A stretch of 21,594 bases of DNA, from contig DIYP01000004.1 of the NCBI GenBank assembly GCA_002427735.1, forward strand, positions 1 to 21,594, in the 5' to 3' direction. Made by a program: the position numbers and the translations under genes. A model generated the notes under the pieces. It made no database searches. It was not told the DNA's origin and worked only from the letters and a program-made list of their open reading frames with translations. The DNA is from Flavobacteriales bacterium UBA6051. GTDB taxonomy: Bacteria > Bacteroidota > Bacteroidia > Flavobacteriales_D > Crocinitomicaceae. The number at the start of each line of letters is the position of its first letter. The first letter of the stretch is position 1. This document shows, piece by piece, positions 1-7,819 of the stretch.

Positions 1-639
1 GATTTAGGTATTCATGGATTGCACGCAAATCTTACGCGCATGGTTGGCCGAATGAAGTATAGATCTTCCTATGGGCAGAATTTGCTTCAGCACTCACGTG
101 AGGTAGCTAATCTATGTGCTATTATGGCGGCCGAGTTAGGATTAAATGTGAAGTTGGCAAAAAGAGCCGGACTCTTGCATGATATTGGAAAAGTTCCAGA
201 TGAAGAGCCGGAATTGCCACATGCCGTTTTGGGTATGAAAATGGCGGAAAAATTTGGTGAAAAACCGGATGTCTGCAACGCCATTGGAGCTCACCACGAT
301 GAAGTGGAAATGACGACATTGATTGCACCTATTGTACAAGTTTGTGATGCTGTTTCAGGTGCACGTCCTGGTGCAAGACGAGAGATTGTTGAATCGTACA
401 TTAAACGAATTAAGGATCTTGAGAATTTAGCGTTGGGCTATGACGGGGTGAATACAGCATATGCTATTCAAGCTGGACGTGAATTACGCGTGCTTGTTGA
501 AAGTGAAAAAGTATCAGATGCAAGAGCAGATGAGCTTTCGTTCGAGATTTCTCAGCGTATTCAGACAGAGATGACATACCCAGGGCAGGTGAAAGTGACG
601 CTTATTCGTGAAAAACGCGCTGTAAACTATGCCAAGTAA
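1..639 (+). CDS. rny: Ribonuclease Y, C-terminal part (5' end outside window)
   Basis: The frame is open from base 1, so this is the last 212 codons of a longer gene. RNase Y is a membrane-anchored endoribonuclease that starts mRNA decay. The missing upstream part would hold the membrane anchor, coiled coil and KH domain. What is visible is the metal-dependent HD domain: a histidine in QHSREV, the HD pair in GLLHDIGKVPDEE, and the conserved AHHDE and DAVSGARPGAR motifs, followed by the typical C-terminal sequence ending in VTLIRE. A TTG at 19 is not a start, because coding continues upstream of it. The last 11 bases overlap the start of the epimerase gene, so a housekeeping RNase gene runs directly into a polysaccharide operon. 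The family assignment is very secure. Confidence 0.95.
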   Translation, partial: DLGIHGLHANLTRMVGRMKYRSSYGQNLLQHSREVANLCAIMAAELGLNVKLAKRAGLLHDIGKVPDEEPELPHAVLGMKMAEKFGEKPDVCNAIGAHHDEVEMTTLIAPIVQVCDAVSGARPGARREIVESYIKRIKDLENLALGYDGVNTAYAIQAGRELRVLVESEKVSDARADELSFEISQRIQTEMTYPGQVKVTLIREKRAVNYAK

Positions 640-1633
640 ATTAAATACTGCTATTGAAGGGTTGCGAAATAAGCATGTTCTGGTGACAGGAGGTGCTGGG
701 TTTATTGGCTCTAATCTGGTAGGTTTTTTACTTGAGAACAATATTCGTGTTTCCGTATTGGATAATCTGTCCACAGGAAAAAGAACAAACCTTGCTGAGT
801 TCAGCGAGAATGCATTGTTCAACTTCATTGAAGGAGACATCACGGATTTTAATACTTGCTTAAGTGCGTTAGAGGGAATTGATGTGATTAGCCATCAGGC
901 AGCATTGGGTTCAGTTCCACGTTCCATTGAGTTTCCGCATAATACGCACAACGTGAACGCTACAGGTTTTCTGAATATGCTGCATGCTGCAAAGGAAAAG
1001 GGAGTGAAGCGTTTTGTATACGCAAGTTCTTCTTCTGTCTATGGGAATAGTGTTGATTCTCCCAAAAGAATAGGTGAAGAAGGAGAATTGTTATCGCCAT
1101 ATGCGGTAACAAAGCGTCTAAATGAAGAGTACGCCAGCGTTTATAATAAACTACACGAAATGCAAACCATTGGATTGCGCTATTTCAATGTGTTTGGAAT
1201 CAAGCAAGACCCAAATGGGGTGTACGCGGCGGCTATTCCGAAATTCATCGATAAAATGATCACAGGTGACCAGCTCACCATCAATGGAGATGGCGAACAA
1301 ACCCGTGACTTTACCTATGTGAAGAATGCGGTGAAAGCGAATGTATTGGCGCTTTCTTCTGAAAACGAACAAACGTATGGATCAACCTACAATGTAGCGT
1401 GTGGTCAATATTTCTCATTAAACGACGTTGTAAATGCGATCAAGGAGACACTTGTAAAGCATGGTCGTTACAATGAAGCGTGCACGATTGTAAACGGACC
1501 TGATCGTCCTGGGGACATACGCGATTCATTGGCAGATATTACAAAAACAACAGAGCAACTAGGTTACGAAGACCTGCACTATTTCGAACAGGGCATCTCT
1601 GAATACCTTGGCGTGCTTTGCCAGAATGATTAA
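629..1633 (+). CDS. WbpP-type UDP-N-acetylglucosamine 4-epimerase (SDR family)
   Basis: This is a 334-residue extended short-chain dehydrogenase. It has the NAD-binding GGAGFIGSNL near residue 21, a serine-rich active-site stretch at 133-136, and the catalytic pair Y158/K162 in SPYAVTK. The motifs HQAALGSVPRSI, TIGLRYFNVFG and QDPNG match the WbpP/TviC branch, which interconverts UDP-GlcNAc and UDP-GalNAc or their uronic acids at C4. It is therefore the likely supplier of an N-acetylated hexose for the polysaccharide built by the following genes. The ATG at 629 overlaps the end of rny by 11 bases, and the 3' end overlaps the flippase gene, so translational coupling is likely. The exact substrate cannot be read from the sequence. 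A UDP-glucuronate or dehydratase-type activity is less likely. Confidence 0.9.
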   Translation: MPSKLNTAIEGLRNKHVLVTGGAGFIGSNLVGFLLENNIRVSVLDNLSTGKRTNLAEFSENALFNFIEGDITDFNTCLSALEGIDVISHQAALGSVPRSIEFPHNTHNVNATGFLNMLHAAKEKGVKRFVYASSSSVYGNSVDSPKRIGEEGELLSPYAVTKRLNEEYASVYNKLHEMQTIGLRYFNVFGIKQDPNGVYAAAIPKFIDKMITGDQLTINGDGEQTRDFTYVKNAVKANVLALSSENEQTYGSTYNVACGQYFSLNDVVNAIKETLVKHGRYNEACTIVNGPDRPGDIRDSLADITKTTEQLGYEDLHYFEQGISEYLGVLCQND

Positions 1634-2891
1634 AAAGGTCAATTTAAAATCTGAGCTCCTCAAGTACATTGTGGTCCTGATGTCGGGAACCTTCCTGGCT
1701 CAAGTATTGACGTATATCTTCGCTCCAATCATCTCCCGACTTTACACACCGGAGGATTTTGGAGATCTCGCCATTTTTATGCGTTTGGTAAGTGTTGGTG
1801 CTGCCATCGCAACGTTGCGATATGAACCATCTCTACCTATTGTAAAAGGTGATGCGCAATCCTTTCGATTGTATCGTTTTGCGTTGAGATCTACCATCAT
1901 AGTTACCATTGTTTCCCTGATTGTCATTATTGTACCTGCGGCCCTTTCTAAGGATGTCAACGAGGCATTGTACTATGTTCTATTGCCAGTGGCGTTGTTG
2001 TTCATGGCGATCTACAATATTGGAACCAACTGGGCCATTCGACATAAAATGTTCAGGGTTATCAGTTATACCAAGGTAGCCAATAATTTGTCTGCGGGTT
2101 TATTGAAAATTGGACTAGGCTGGCTAAAAATGGGATATATAGGGCTTGTCATAGGAACAGTTGCAGGTCTTGGTTTATCTACGATATGGTTTGTTCGAGA
2201 TTTCTTTACAGCTAAGAAGAAGTACCGCATTAAATCTAAGTCTCCTGGAAATTACATTTTAGCGAAGGAGCACAAGGATTACCCGTTGATTAATCTTCCG
2301 CACGCAGCCATGGATCTCGGAAGAGATTTGTTGATAGCCGTATTGATTTTAGAATTGTTTTCTAAAGCGGATTTGGGATTGTATGATTACTCCTATAAAA
2401 TGCTTCGATTTCCTCTGGTTTTAGCAGGAATGGCAATTGGACAGGTGTTCTTGCAGCGCTGTGCCGAAAAAGTGAATAACAACGAGGATATCGTACCAAT
2501 GATCACGAAAGCGGTAAAATCTTTAATGGTATTATCCATCATTCCTTTTGCAACAGTATTCTTTTTCGGAGAAGAGATCTTTGCCTTCGTATTTGGAGAA
2601 GAATGGCGCGGAGCTGGTAGATTTTCGGAAATCATGGCGCCCTGGTTCCTAGTAAATTTCATTGCTTCACCGATTTCAACACTACCACTTATTTTGAATA
2701 AACAGCGTGTCTTTTTTAAACTGGGAATGATCGGAACCACACTTATGATTGGGACGATGTCAATTCCTCCATTGGTGTACAATGCATCAGTTGAAACTAC
2801 ACTTTGGATCGTAAGCTGTACACAAGCCGGTTATCTGGTTTTCGTTATCTTTAAAAAATTCGAATTCGCACGTAAACATAATGTTGGGTAA
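1626..2891 (+). CDS. Wzx-like polysaccharide flippase
   Basis: This is a multi-pass membrane protein of about 421 residues, of the usual length and hydrophobic pattern of MATE-superfamily lipid-linked oligosaccharide flippases (Wzx/RfbX). The N-terminal region, with a cluster resembling IISRLYTPEDFGDLAIF, is typical: a helix break followed by TPEDFG in the first loop. A second family-like feature is the block around ADLGLYDYSYKMLRFP. Its role would be to move undecaprenyl-linked repeat units across the inner membrane. I prefer the ATG at 1626, which overlaps the epimerase stop by 8 bases. An in-frame TTG at 1608 would only add six residues. The 3' end overlaps the acyltransferase start by 11 bases. 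Family confidence is good; the actual substrate is unknown. Confidence 0.85.
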   Translation: MIKKVNLKSELLKYIVVLMSGTFLAQVLTYIFAPIISRLYTPEDFGDLAIFMRLVSVGAAIATLRYEPSLPIVKGDAQSFRLYRFALRSTIIVTIVSLIVIIVPAALSKDVNEALYYVLLPVALLFMAIYNIGTNWAIRHKMFRVISYTKVANNLSAGLLKIGLGWLKMGYIGLVIGTVAGLGLSTIWFVRDFFTAKKKYRIKSKSPGNYILAKEHKDYPLINLPHAAMDLGRDLLIAVLILELFSKADLGLYDYSYKMLRFPLVLAGMAIGQVFLQRCAEKVNNNEDIVPMITKAVKSLMVLSIIPFATVFFFGEEIFAFVFGEEWRGAGRFSEIMAPWFLVNFIASPISTLPLILNKQRVFFKLGMIGTTLMIGTMSIPPLVYNASVETTLWIVSCTQAGYLVFVIFKKFEFARKHNVG

Positions 2892-3462
2892 ACTATTTCG
2901 ATTCATCAAGCAAAGAAAAAGGACACAATTACTCAAATTGGGTGCTCCTGGGATGGTTTATGGTTATCAGCAAAATGGTGTTTTTTTGAAAGACACACGG
3001 GTTGGAAGTACAACAACGTTTGTTGGACAGGATAATTTGACACTTGCGGACAATGTGTTCATCGGGCAGTATAATTTTATTGAGGCCAGTAATGGTATCA
3101 GCATTGATGAGGGATGTCAGATAACCAATTATATTTCCATTCTTTCACACAGCAGTCATAACTCTATTCGATATTATGGCAAAGAATACCGTAAACAAAC
3201 TAACCTCAAAGGGTATGTTAAAGGAGCCGTTGAGATTGGTAAATACACATTCATCGGACCACATGTTACCATTATGCCGAATACAACCATTGGAAAAGGG
3301 TGCATCGTTTCTGCGTATAGTTTATTGAAAGGAGATTACCCTGATTTTGCCATCGTTGCCGGGAATCCTGCTAAGATAGTTGGTTCCACAAAAGATAAGG
3401 ATGAAGCATTCCTAAAGGATCATCCGGAATTACAGCAGTATTATAACGATTGGGCAAAGTAG
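2881..3462 (+). CDS. Hexapeptide-repeat acyltransferase (probable sugar O-acetyltransferase)
   Basis: This 193-residue protein is built largely of isoleucine/valine/glycine hexapeptide repeats (left-handed beta-helix), for example around LADNVFIGQYNFIEA and GKYTFIGPHVTIMPNTTIG. It ends with the common AGNPAKIVG block and a short helical tail. A histidine-rich stretch, SHSSHN, near residues 91-96 is the probable active-site region, as in CatB/WbbJ-type acetyltransferases that use acetyl-CoA. Its position between the flippase and a glycosyltransferase points to decoration of the repeat-unit sugar. The ATG at 2881 overlaps the flippase stop, and the next gene starts 1 nt after the stop. O- versus N-acetylation and the acyl chain cannot be decided from sequence. 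Confidence 0.85.
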   Translation: MLGKLFRFIKQRKRTQLLKLGAPGMVYGYQQNGVFLKDTRVGSTTTFVGQDNLTLADNVFIGQYNFIEASNGISIDEGCQITNYISILSHSSHNSIRYYGKEYRKQTNLKGYVKGAVEIGKYTFIGPHVTIMPNTTIGKGCIVSAYSLLKGDYPDFAIVAGNPAKIVGSTKDKDEAFLKDHPELQQYYNDWAK

Positions 3463-3463
3463 G

Positions 3464-4357
3464 ATGCGAGTTCTGATAGTTGGTTTACCATTGTTTGCAA
3501 AGCGCTTGCAGAAAGATCTTTCAGAATTCGATCCGGAGAACAGGTATTATTGTCTTGACACTTACTACAGTAAGATAGATCGGTTAAAAGCCCTTTTATT
3601 AATCCCGAGAGTGGATGTTGTTTATTCCATTAATGGAACATTAGGAAGTAGCCGAGTATTTGATCTGGCCTTCAGGAAAAAGAAGAAAGTGATGATGACC
3701 TGGGTCGGAACCGATGTTACTAAATCAAAGCAACTGAAAACGGTGAACCAAACTTTCCTGAATGAGGCCGAACATTATTGTGAAGTAAACTGGATTCAGG
3801 AAGAATTGAAGGAGATGAACGTCGATGCTGAGATTTTGAATTTCTTCAATTTTAGTGATGACAAGAACAGCGATGTGGTTGAAAACGACCAGTTGCAGGT
3901 GCTGACGTATATAAGTAAGAATAGAGAGGATTATTACGGTTGGAAAGAAATCATTGGGGCTGCGGCTGATCACCCTGAGGTATCCGTTACTGTTGTTGGT
4001 ACGGATGGTGAGGGTATGGGTGATATTCCATCCAATGTAAAATGTTTGGGATGGGTGGAAGATATGGATACCCTTTTCAAAAAGGCACATTGTACAATTC
4101 GTTTCGTTGAGCACGATGGACTTTCTGGTTTTGTTCTGGAGTCATTATATCGAGGGAAACAAGTGTTGTACAGTGAACCTTTACAGCATTGTCTTCAGGT
4201 CGGAAGCCAAGAGGAGATTTCCAATGCATTGGCAAAGCTTAAATCGGAATTGAACAATGGTGAGAAATTGTTCAACGAAAAGGGACGAAGTTTTGTGAAA
4301 ACCAATTTTAATCGAGATGCTATTCTCAATCGTTTAATTGAAAAGTTCAAGACATGA
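3464..4357 (+). CDS. Divergent GT4-like (GT-B fold) glycosyltransferase
   Basis: This 297-residue cytoplasmic protein begins with a Rossmann-like strand (MRVLIVGLPLFAKRL). A tryptophan-glycine-threonine-aspartate segment (TWVGTDVTKSKQL) occurs near the middle, in the position of the WGSD motif of GT4 enzymes. The C-terminal half carries a variant of the nucleotide-sugar site: HDGLSGFVLESLYRGKQVL, corresponding to the E-x7-E region of GT4 but with an Asp-Gly in place of the first Glu. It is shorter than usual for GT4 (about 350-400). It presumably adds one sugar to the lipid-linked repeat unit. It starts 1 nt after the acyltransferase, and its stop overlaps the next start in an ATGA arrangement. 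Donor and acceptor are unknown, and the family call is less sure than for the GT4 gene at 7820. Confidence 0.7.
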   Translation: MRVLIVGLPLFAKRLQKDLSEFDPENRYYCLDTYYSKIDRLKALLLIPRVDVVYSINGTLGSSRVFDLAFRKKKKVMMTWVGTDVTKSKQLKTVNQTFLNEAEHYCEVNWIQEELKEMNVDAEILNFFNFSDDKNSDVVENDQLQVLTYISKNREDYYGWKEIIGAAADHPEVSVTVVGTDGEGMGDIPSNVKCLGWVEDMDTLFKKAHCTIRFVEHDGLSGFVLESLYRGKQVLYSEPLQHCLQVGSQEEISNALAKLKSELNNGEKLFNEKGRSFVKTNFNRDAILNRLIEKFKT

Positions 4358-5436
4358 AAGGAGTCTTGATCGCATATACTTTTGCTCCACAGAAAACCGT
4401 TGGAGCATTGCGCCCAACATACTGGGCCGAAGAGATTTGTAATCATTCGAATATAGAGCTGGATGTGGTTACTGCAACACCAACCGATACGGTTGCATCC
4501 AAATATGCAAGATATCATGTTGAGAATAAAGGGTCTTCAATTTGGTCCTTTGCAATTAAGGATGAAGGGTTGACATGGAGAAAAGACTTAGAGCAATTTT
4601 TCATCGATCATGGTACAGATCAATACGATTTTGCTTTAATCACGGGAGGACCTTTCTTCCACTTTTCCATTGGGAAGTTTTTGAAGAAGAGAGGACTGAA
4701 GATTATTTACGACTTCAGAGACCCGTTTAGTTATAATCCAAGGCATGAGGATAAAGGCTTGAAGCGGATGATTAAGGAACGTTTTGAACGGAAATGTTTG
4801 GAGTTTGCGGACCTGGTTCTGACAGTTAACGATGCATGTCACGAGTATATAGGGCAAGGAGTTAATGTTCAACGCGGAATCCTTCCGAACGGCTTTGACG
4901 AGCGCATATTAACTTCTGATCTCCGAAGTACTGAGAAAGAGTATGACTTTTTCTATGGCGGAAAGTTTTATTGGGAACCGCGTGTTTTTTTCTATGTTTT
5001 GGATTCTCAGGCTCAGGTATTTTGCCACGCTGGTACTCCGCAGAATTACGGACATCCATTTGAAGAAACAGAATATTATAAACAGGTCGGTTTGCTCTCT
5101 CAGAAAGAAATGTACCAGGAGTTGGCGAAAGCAGAAATTGGACTTGTATTTACAATAGATGTCCCATTTGAGTCAACGACGAAAATTTATGACTACCTGG
5201 CTTTAGGGAAGAAAATTCTAATCATCACGAAGGGTGAGCCACATAAAGGAGTATTGAAGCGTGAGTTAGAAGGTTATCCAATGTATAGATGGGTCAAAGA
5301 TGATCGGAATGATATACAAGAGGCCATTCGGGAATTGAGCGAGATGGAGGTAGTTCCGGTTGATACTGATCGTTTTTCGCGAAAAGCAGGCCTTCTTAAA
5401 TTGATTGACATGATTCAGAAAGTTTGTAATGGATAA
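4354..5436 (+). CDS. GT4-like glycosyltransferase
   Basis: This is a 360-residue GT-B-type glycosyltransferase. The N-terminal region shows the YTFAPQKTVGALRP pattern, in which a flexible PxxxxGAxRP loop follows the first strand, as in GT4 enzymes with a Glycos_transf_4-type N-terminal domain. Further motifs are IIYDFRDPF and LTVNDACHEYI before the linker, and PNGFDE at the domain junction. The C-terminal site FESTTKIYDYLALGKKILI is in the place of the E-x7-E donor-binding motif. It is a probable sugar-adding step of the repeat unit, coupled to the preceding glycosyltransferase by a 4-nt overlap and to the downstream polymerase-like gene by an 8-nt overlap. The sugar specificity is not inferable. 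Confidence 0.8.
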   Translation: MKGVLIAYTFAPQKTVGALRPTYWAEEICNHSNIELDVVTATPTDTVASKYARYHVENKGSSIWSFAIKDEGLTWRKDLEQFFIDHGTDQYDFALITGGPFFHFSIGKFLKKRGLKIIYDFRDPFSYNPRHEDKGLKRMIKERFERKCLEFADLVLTVNDACHEYIGQGVNVQRGILPNGFDERILTSDLRSTEKEYDFFYGGKFYWEPRVFFYVLDSQAQVFCHAGTPQNYGHPFEETEYYKQVGLLSQKEMYQELAKAEIGLVFTIDVPFESTTKIYDYLALGKKILIITKGEPHKGVLKRELEGYPMYRWVKDDRNDIQEAIRELSEMEVVPVDTDRFSRKAGLLKLIDMIQKVCNG

Positions 5437-6604
5437 GGCGATTAAATATTTGTTACTCATATATGTTGTCCTCGCCGCATGTACCTCATTTTTGCTACCT
5501 CCTTCAGAGTTAATGTCTCTGGATAATTACATTTTTCCTCTAGCTTCAATCGCTGTTCTTTATAAATATAGAAGTCATAAAGCGTTTTGGATAAGTGCTG
5601 TTATCATTGGCTTCATTACTTTTTCATCATTACTGAGTAATTACGTCAACGGTGGGATTACGGTGTCAGAACTTGTTTGGTCGTTGAGGTACGGCAAACT
5701 GTTTGTTTTAGGATGGTCTGTTGTAAGTGTTATTTCGGAAAGTAGAGGTTCGTACCAGACAATTCTTGTGTTTGGATTTTTAGGTATGGTCATCGTTAAT
5801 GCACTACAACTGATTGGGATTAATTCCGTTATCGAGTTATACGCAACAAAACCAGAGACGATTACATCAATGACATATAACTTATTGGATGGTCGACTCT
5901 TCGGGACGGTTCACAACCCCAACAATAACGGGTTAATTTTTGCATTATTTACAGTCTATTTTCTCGTATCCAAAGTGCCATGGAAGTACGTTTATGTAGT
6001 CATCTCGGCGCTAATGATCATCCTGACTCAATCACGGACAGCATTTATTGCATTGGTGCTTGTTGCCGGAGTTATTGTTGTTTTGCATCTATGGAAGAAA
6101 AGCAAACGACAGTTCCTTCTATTTTTGGGAGGATCTTGCGTCGCAATTTTGTTGCTCTTTCAGTTGAAACTGTCGAATCTTTCAAGTTTATTTAACGGGG
6201 AAGCGTTTTACTCGAACTCTTTGACGACACGTTTTGAGATGGTCGATAATGTTTTGAAAGCGAATGCTGAACGATCGTTTTTAGGGATGGGAAAGACGAA
6301 TAATATTCCAGAGGTCATAGGAGGCTCAATCGATAATGAATACATCTATATTTACCTTGAATACGGAATACTGGGGAGTATGGCTTTTCTAGTTGTCTTA
6401 GCACTATTGATTAGTATAAGCTTTAGGAATGGATTTAGTTCCGGAAATATTGGCTTACTCATCATTATGTTAATCTGTGGTCTAACCAACTTGAGTTTTT
6501 CCAATTTGTTGATTGGAGTCCCGTTTGTTCTATTATTTATCGGATTGATTCCTGCTACTGCGGGTGTTACCAATGTAACCAAAGGCCAAGAACAAAATGA
6601 GTAA
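5429..6604 (+). CDS. Wzy/WaaL-like O-antigen polymerase or ligase
   Basis: This is a 391-residue integral membrane protein with roughly ten or more hydrophobic segments. The segment VHNPNNNGLIFALF around residues 161-174 resembles the conserved region of O-antigen ligase/polymerase (Wzy_C-type) proteins. A large hydrophilic loop (about residues 250-305) follows, then EYIYIYLEYGILGSMAFL, the position where family members carry the HNxxL-type motif. As last gene of the first plus-strand operon, next to a Wzx-like flippase, it is the more likely Wzy polymerase of the two such proteins here. This is inference from context. The final 72 bases overlap the end of a convergent minus-strand gene. Confidence 0.8.
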   Translation: MDKAIKYLLLIYVVLAACTSFLLPPSELMSLDNYIFPLASIAVLYKYRSHKAFWISAVIIGFITFSSLLSNYVNGGITVSELVWSLRYGKLFVLGWSVVSVISESRGSYQTILVFGFLGMVIVNALQLIGINSVIELYATKPETITSMTYNLLDGRLFGTVHNPNNNGLIFALFTVYFLVSKVPWKYVYVVISALMIILTQSRTAFIALVLVAGVIVVLHLWKKSKRQFLLFLGGSCVAILLLFQLKLSNLSSLFNGEAFYSNSLTTRFEMVDNVLKANAERSFLGMGKTNNIPEVIGGSIDNEYIYIYLEYGILGSMAFLVVLALLISISFRNGFSSGNIGLLIIMLICGLTNLSFSNLLIGVPFVLLFIGLIPATAGVTNVTKGQEQNE

Positions 6605-7009
6605 AAGAACAGAATATCCAACACTTGTTTTTAATGGAGTACTTTCACCCACGTACCTATTACGCACTAGTTCTGGCGTACTGAGTTGATTGCTTTCCCA
6701 ATAACCAAGTGGAGGCTCTTCAAGATGTGGATCTCCAGTGCTGAATAACCTTAATTCGAATCGACGAATATCTTTCTCCTTTAGACTATCAGCAATAGAT
6801 TCATAATTAGGAAAGATATTGAGTTTTCCAGAACTATTTTCAGTGTAATATTGATCTATTGATGAGAAGCTGGAATAATCACTTGCAGAAACAGAATATG
6901 TGAGGCGGTATTCGTAAACCTCTTTCTCAATTAGGAAGTAATACATTGCAAAAGTCATAATGCTTATCGCAATGCCCAAAATCATCAACTTTGGTGTTAC
7001 TTTATTCAT
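6533..7009 (-). CDS. Small two-membrane-segment protein of unknown function
   Basis: I do not recognise a family. The 158-residue protein has one hydrophobic helix near the N-terminus (about 8-26), a polar region of about 100 residues rich in Ser/Tyr and acidic residues, and a second helix near 130-147 preceded by STPLK. It ends with a short basic tail (RSSRNQSDK). The layout (short inner tail, membrane span, periplasmic domain, membrane span) is that of a much shortened Wzz-type polysaccharide co-polymerase. No long coiled coil is seen, and Wzz proteins are usually about twice this length or more, so this is only a suggestion. It lies in the middle of the polysaccharide locus on the opposite strand, and its 3' end is antisense to the last 72 bases of the polymerase-like gene. 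It is followed upstream by a methyltransferase on the same strand. Confidence 0.7.
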   Translation of the reverse strand: MNKVTPKLMILGIAISIMTFAMYYFLIEKEVYEYRLTYSVSASDYSSFSSIDQYYTENSSGKLNIFPNYESIADSLKEKDIRRFELRLFSTGDPHLEEPPLGYWESNQLSTPELVRNRYVGESTPLKTSVGYSVLLLILFLAFGYIGNTRSSRNQSDK

Positions 7010-7051
7010 TGTGGTGTTGAATATATCAATAATTAATAGGTCACCGGGATT

Positions 7052-7070
7052 CTAATCCATTTATGGATAG
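7052..7070. terminator. Imperfect hairpin between the two minus-strand genes
   Basis: CTAATCCA faces TGGATAG across a four-base loop, with one bulged A. The hairpin lies directly after the stop of the methyltransferase gene when read on the minus strand, but no T-run follows on that strand. On the plus strand five Ts follow at 7076-7080. The stem is short and AT-rich, so a real terminator is doubtful. Confidence 0.25.
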
Positions 7071-7072
7071 AC

Positions 7073-7747
7073 TCATTTTTGAACAACAGCAAAAAGAATG
7101 TAACGTCGTGATACCGGAATTATTGGTTTGAGAACATCATCCATTGCCCCTAAAATGTTGCGTTGCTTTTCAGACCTGCCAAATGCACCAAAAAAACCAA
7201 AAGTTGCAAAGTGATGTTTGCTGAAAGGAGCAAAAAGAGAGGCTCTTTTCTTGTATTCGGGGTAGTGCCAGTATGCGGCCCATTTGGTGAACTTCTTCCG
7301 TGTCCATGCATGAAGCCCACTTCCCCTGATGTTTTCAGCCAGAAGTAAACACCCTTCGGGTTTTAGAATTCTATGAATTTCTTTAATTGCCTGTTGTTGG
7401 CGTTCATCACTCCCTAAGGCACCGATAACGGATTTAAACATGACTATATCAACACTATTGTTCGGAGCATCGATATCGGTGATGTCTTGTTTCTCATAGG
7501 TAACAAACTCACTTACATTATAGCGCTCGTGCAACGCTCTGGTTTCTTCCGGAAAATCATTATAATCTGTGCAGATAACATGTACTCCTTTTGAAGCCAA
7601 AAACAGTGTTAATCCACCCTCGCGTTCGCCAAAAGTCATGGCTCTTTTATTTTCAAGGTTAGTCAAGTGATTATCCCATAAGTGGAGAGCTTTGCTCCAG
7701 TTTCTGACATCCCACTGAAAGACGTCATTAACGAATTGTTTATCCAT
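7073..7747 (-). CDS. Class I SAM-dependent methyltransferase
   Basis: This is a 224-residue enzyme with a methyltransferase-11-like Rossmann core. Motif I is a variant, TFGEREGGLTLFLASKG (about residues 38-54), of the REGGLS type, in which the usual GxGxG is replaced. D61 at the end of the second strand is the expected ribose-binding acidic residue. QDITDID and the HRILKPEGCLLLAENIRG block (motif post-III) follow. The C-terminal third is basic and aromatic. It may methylate a sugar of the locus or a lipid-linked intermediate; this rests only on its location. It is encoded opposite to the neighbouring polysaccharide genes and divergent from the GT4 gene at 7820. The ATG at 7747 is the only reasonable start. 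Confidence 0.85.
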   Translation of the reverse strand: MDKQFVNDVFQWDVRNWSKALHLWDNHLTNLENKRAMTFGEREGGLTLFLASKGVHVICTDYNDFPEETRALHERYNVSEFVTYEKQDITDIDAPNNSVDIVMFKSVIGALGSDERQQQAIKEIHRILKPEGCLLLAENIRGSGLHAWTRKKFTKWAAYWHYPEYKKRASLFAPFSKHHFATFGFFGAFGRSEKQRNILGAMDDVLKPIIPVSRRYILFAVVQK

Positions 7748-7805
7748 ATTTAAAGGCTGTTAGGATCAGTTTTCGCTTCTACTGAGAGGCATAGATTAAA
7801 TATAT

Positions 7806-7813
7806 TAATTTTG
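7806..7813 (+). promoter_or_regulatory. Bacteroidota-type -7 element (TAATTTTG) of the GT4 gene
   Basis: This is an exact match to TAnnTTTG, six bases before the ATG at 7820. No convincing TTG -33 element is seen 19-23 bases upstream. If used, transcription would begin at or very near the start codon, giving a leaderless mRNA. Confidence 0.5.
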
Positions 7814-7819
7814 TTTATA

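Noticed and set aside
514..843. 109-codon minus-strand frame across the rny/epimerase junction
   Set aside because: Antisense to two well-supported genes, with no recognisable motif or promoter.
1608..1625. TTG start extending the flippase by six residues
   Set aside because: No family support and a longer overlap with the epimerase; the ATG at 1626 is simpler.
2393..2782. 129-codon minus-strand frame inside the flippase gene
   Set aside because: Fully antisense to a family-supported membrane protein; it has no domain features of its own.
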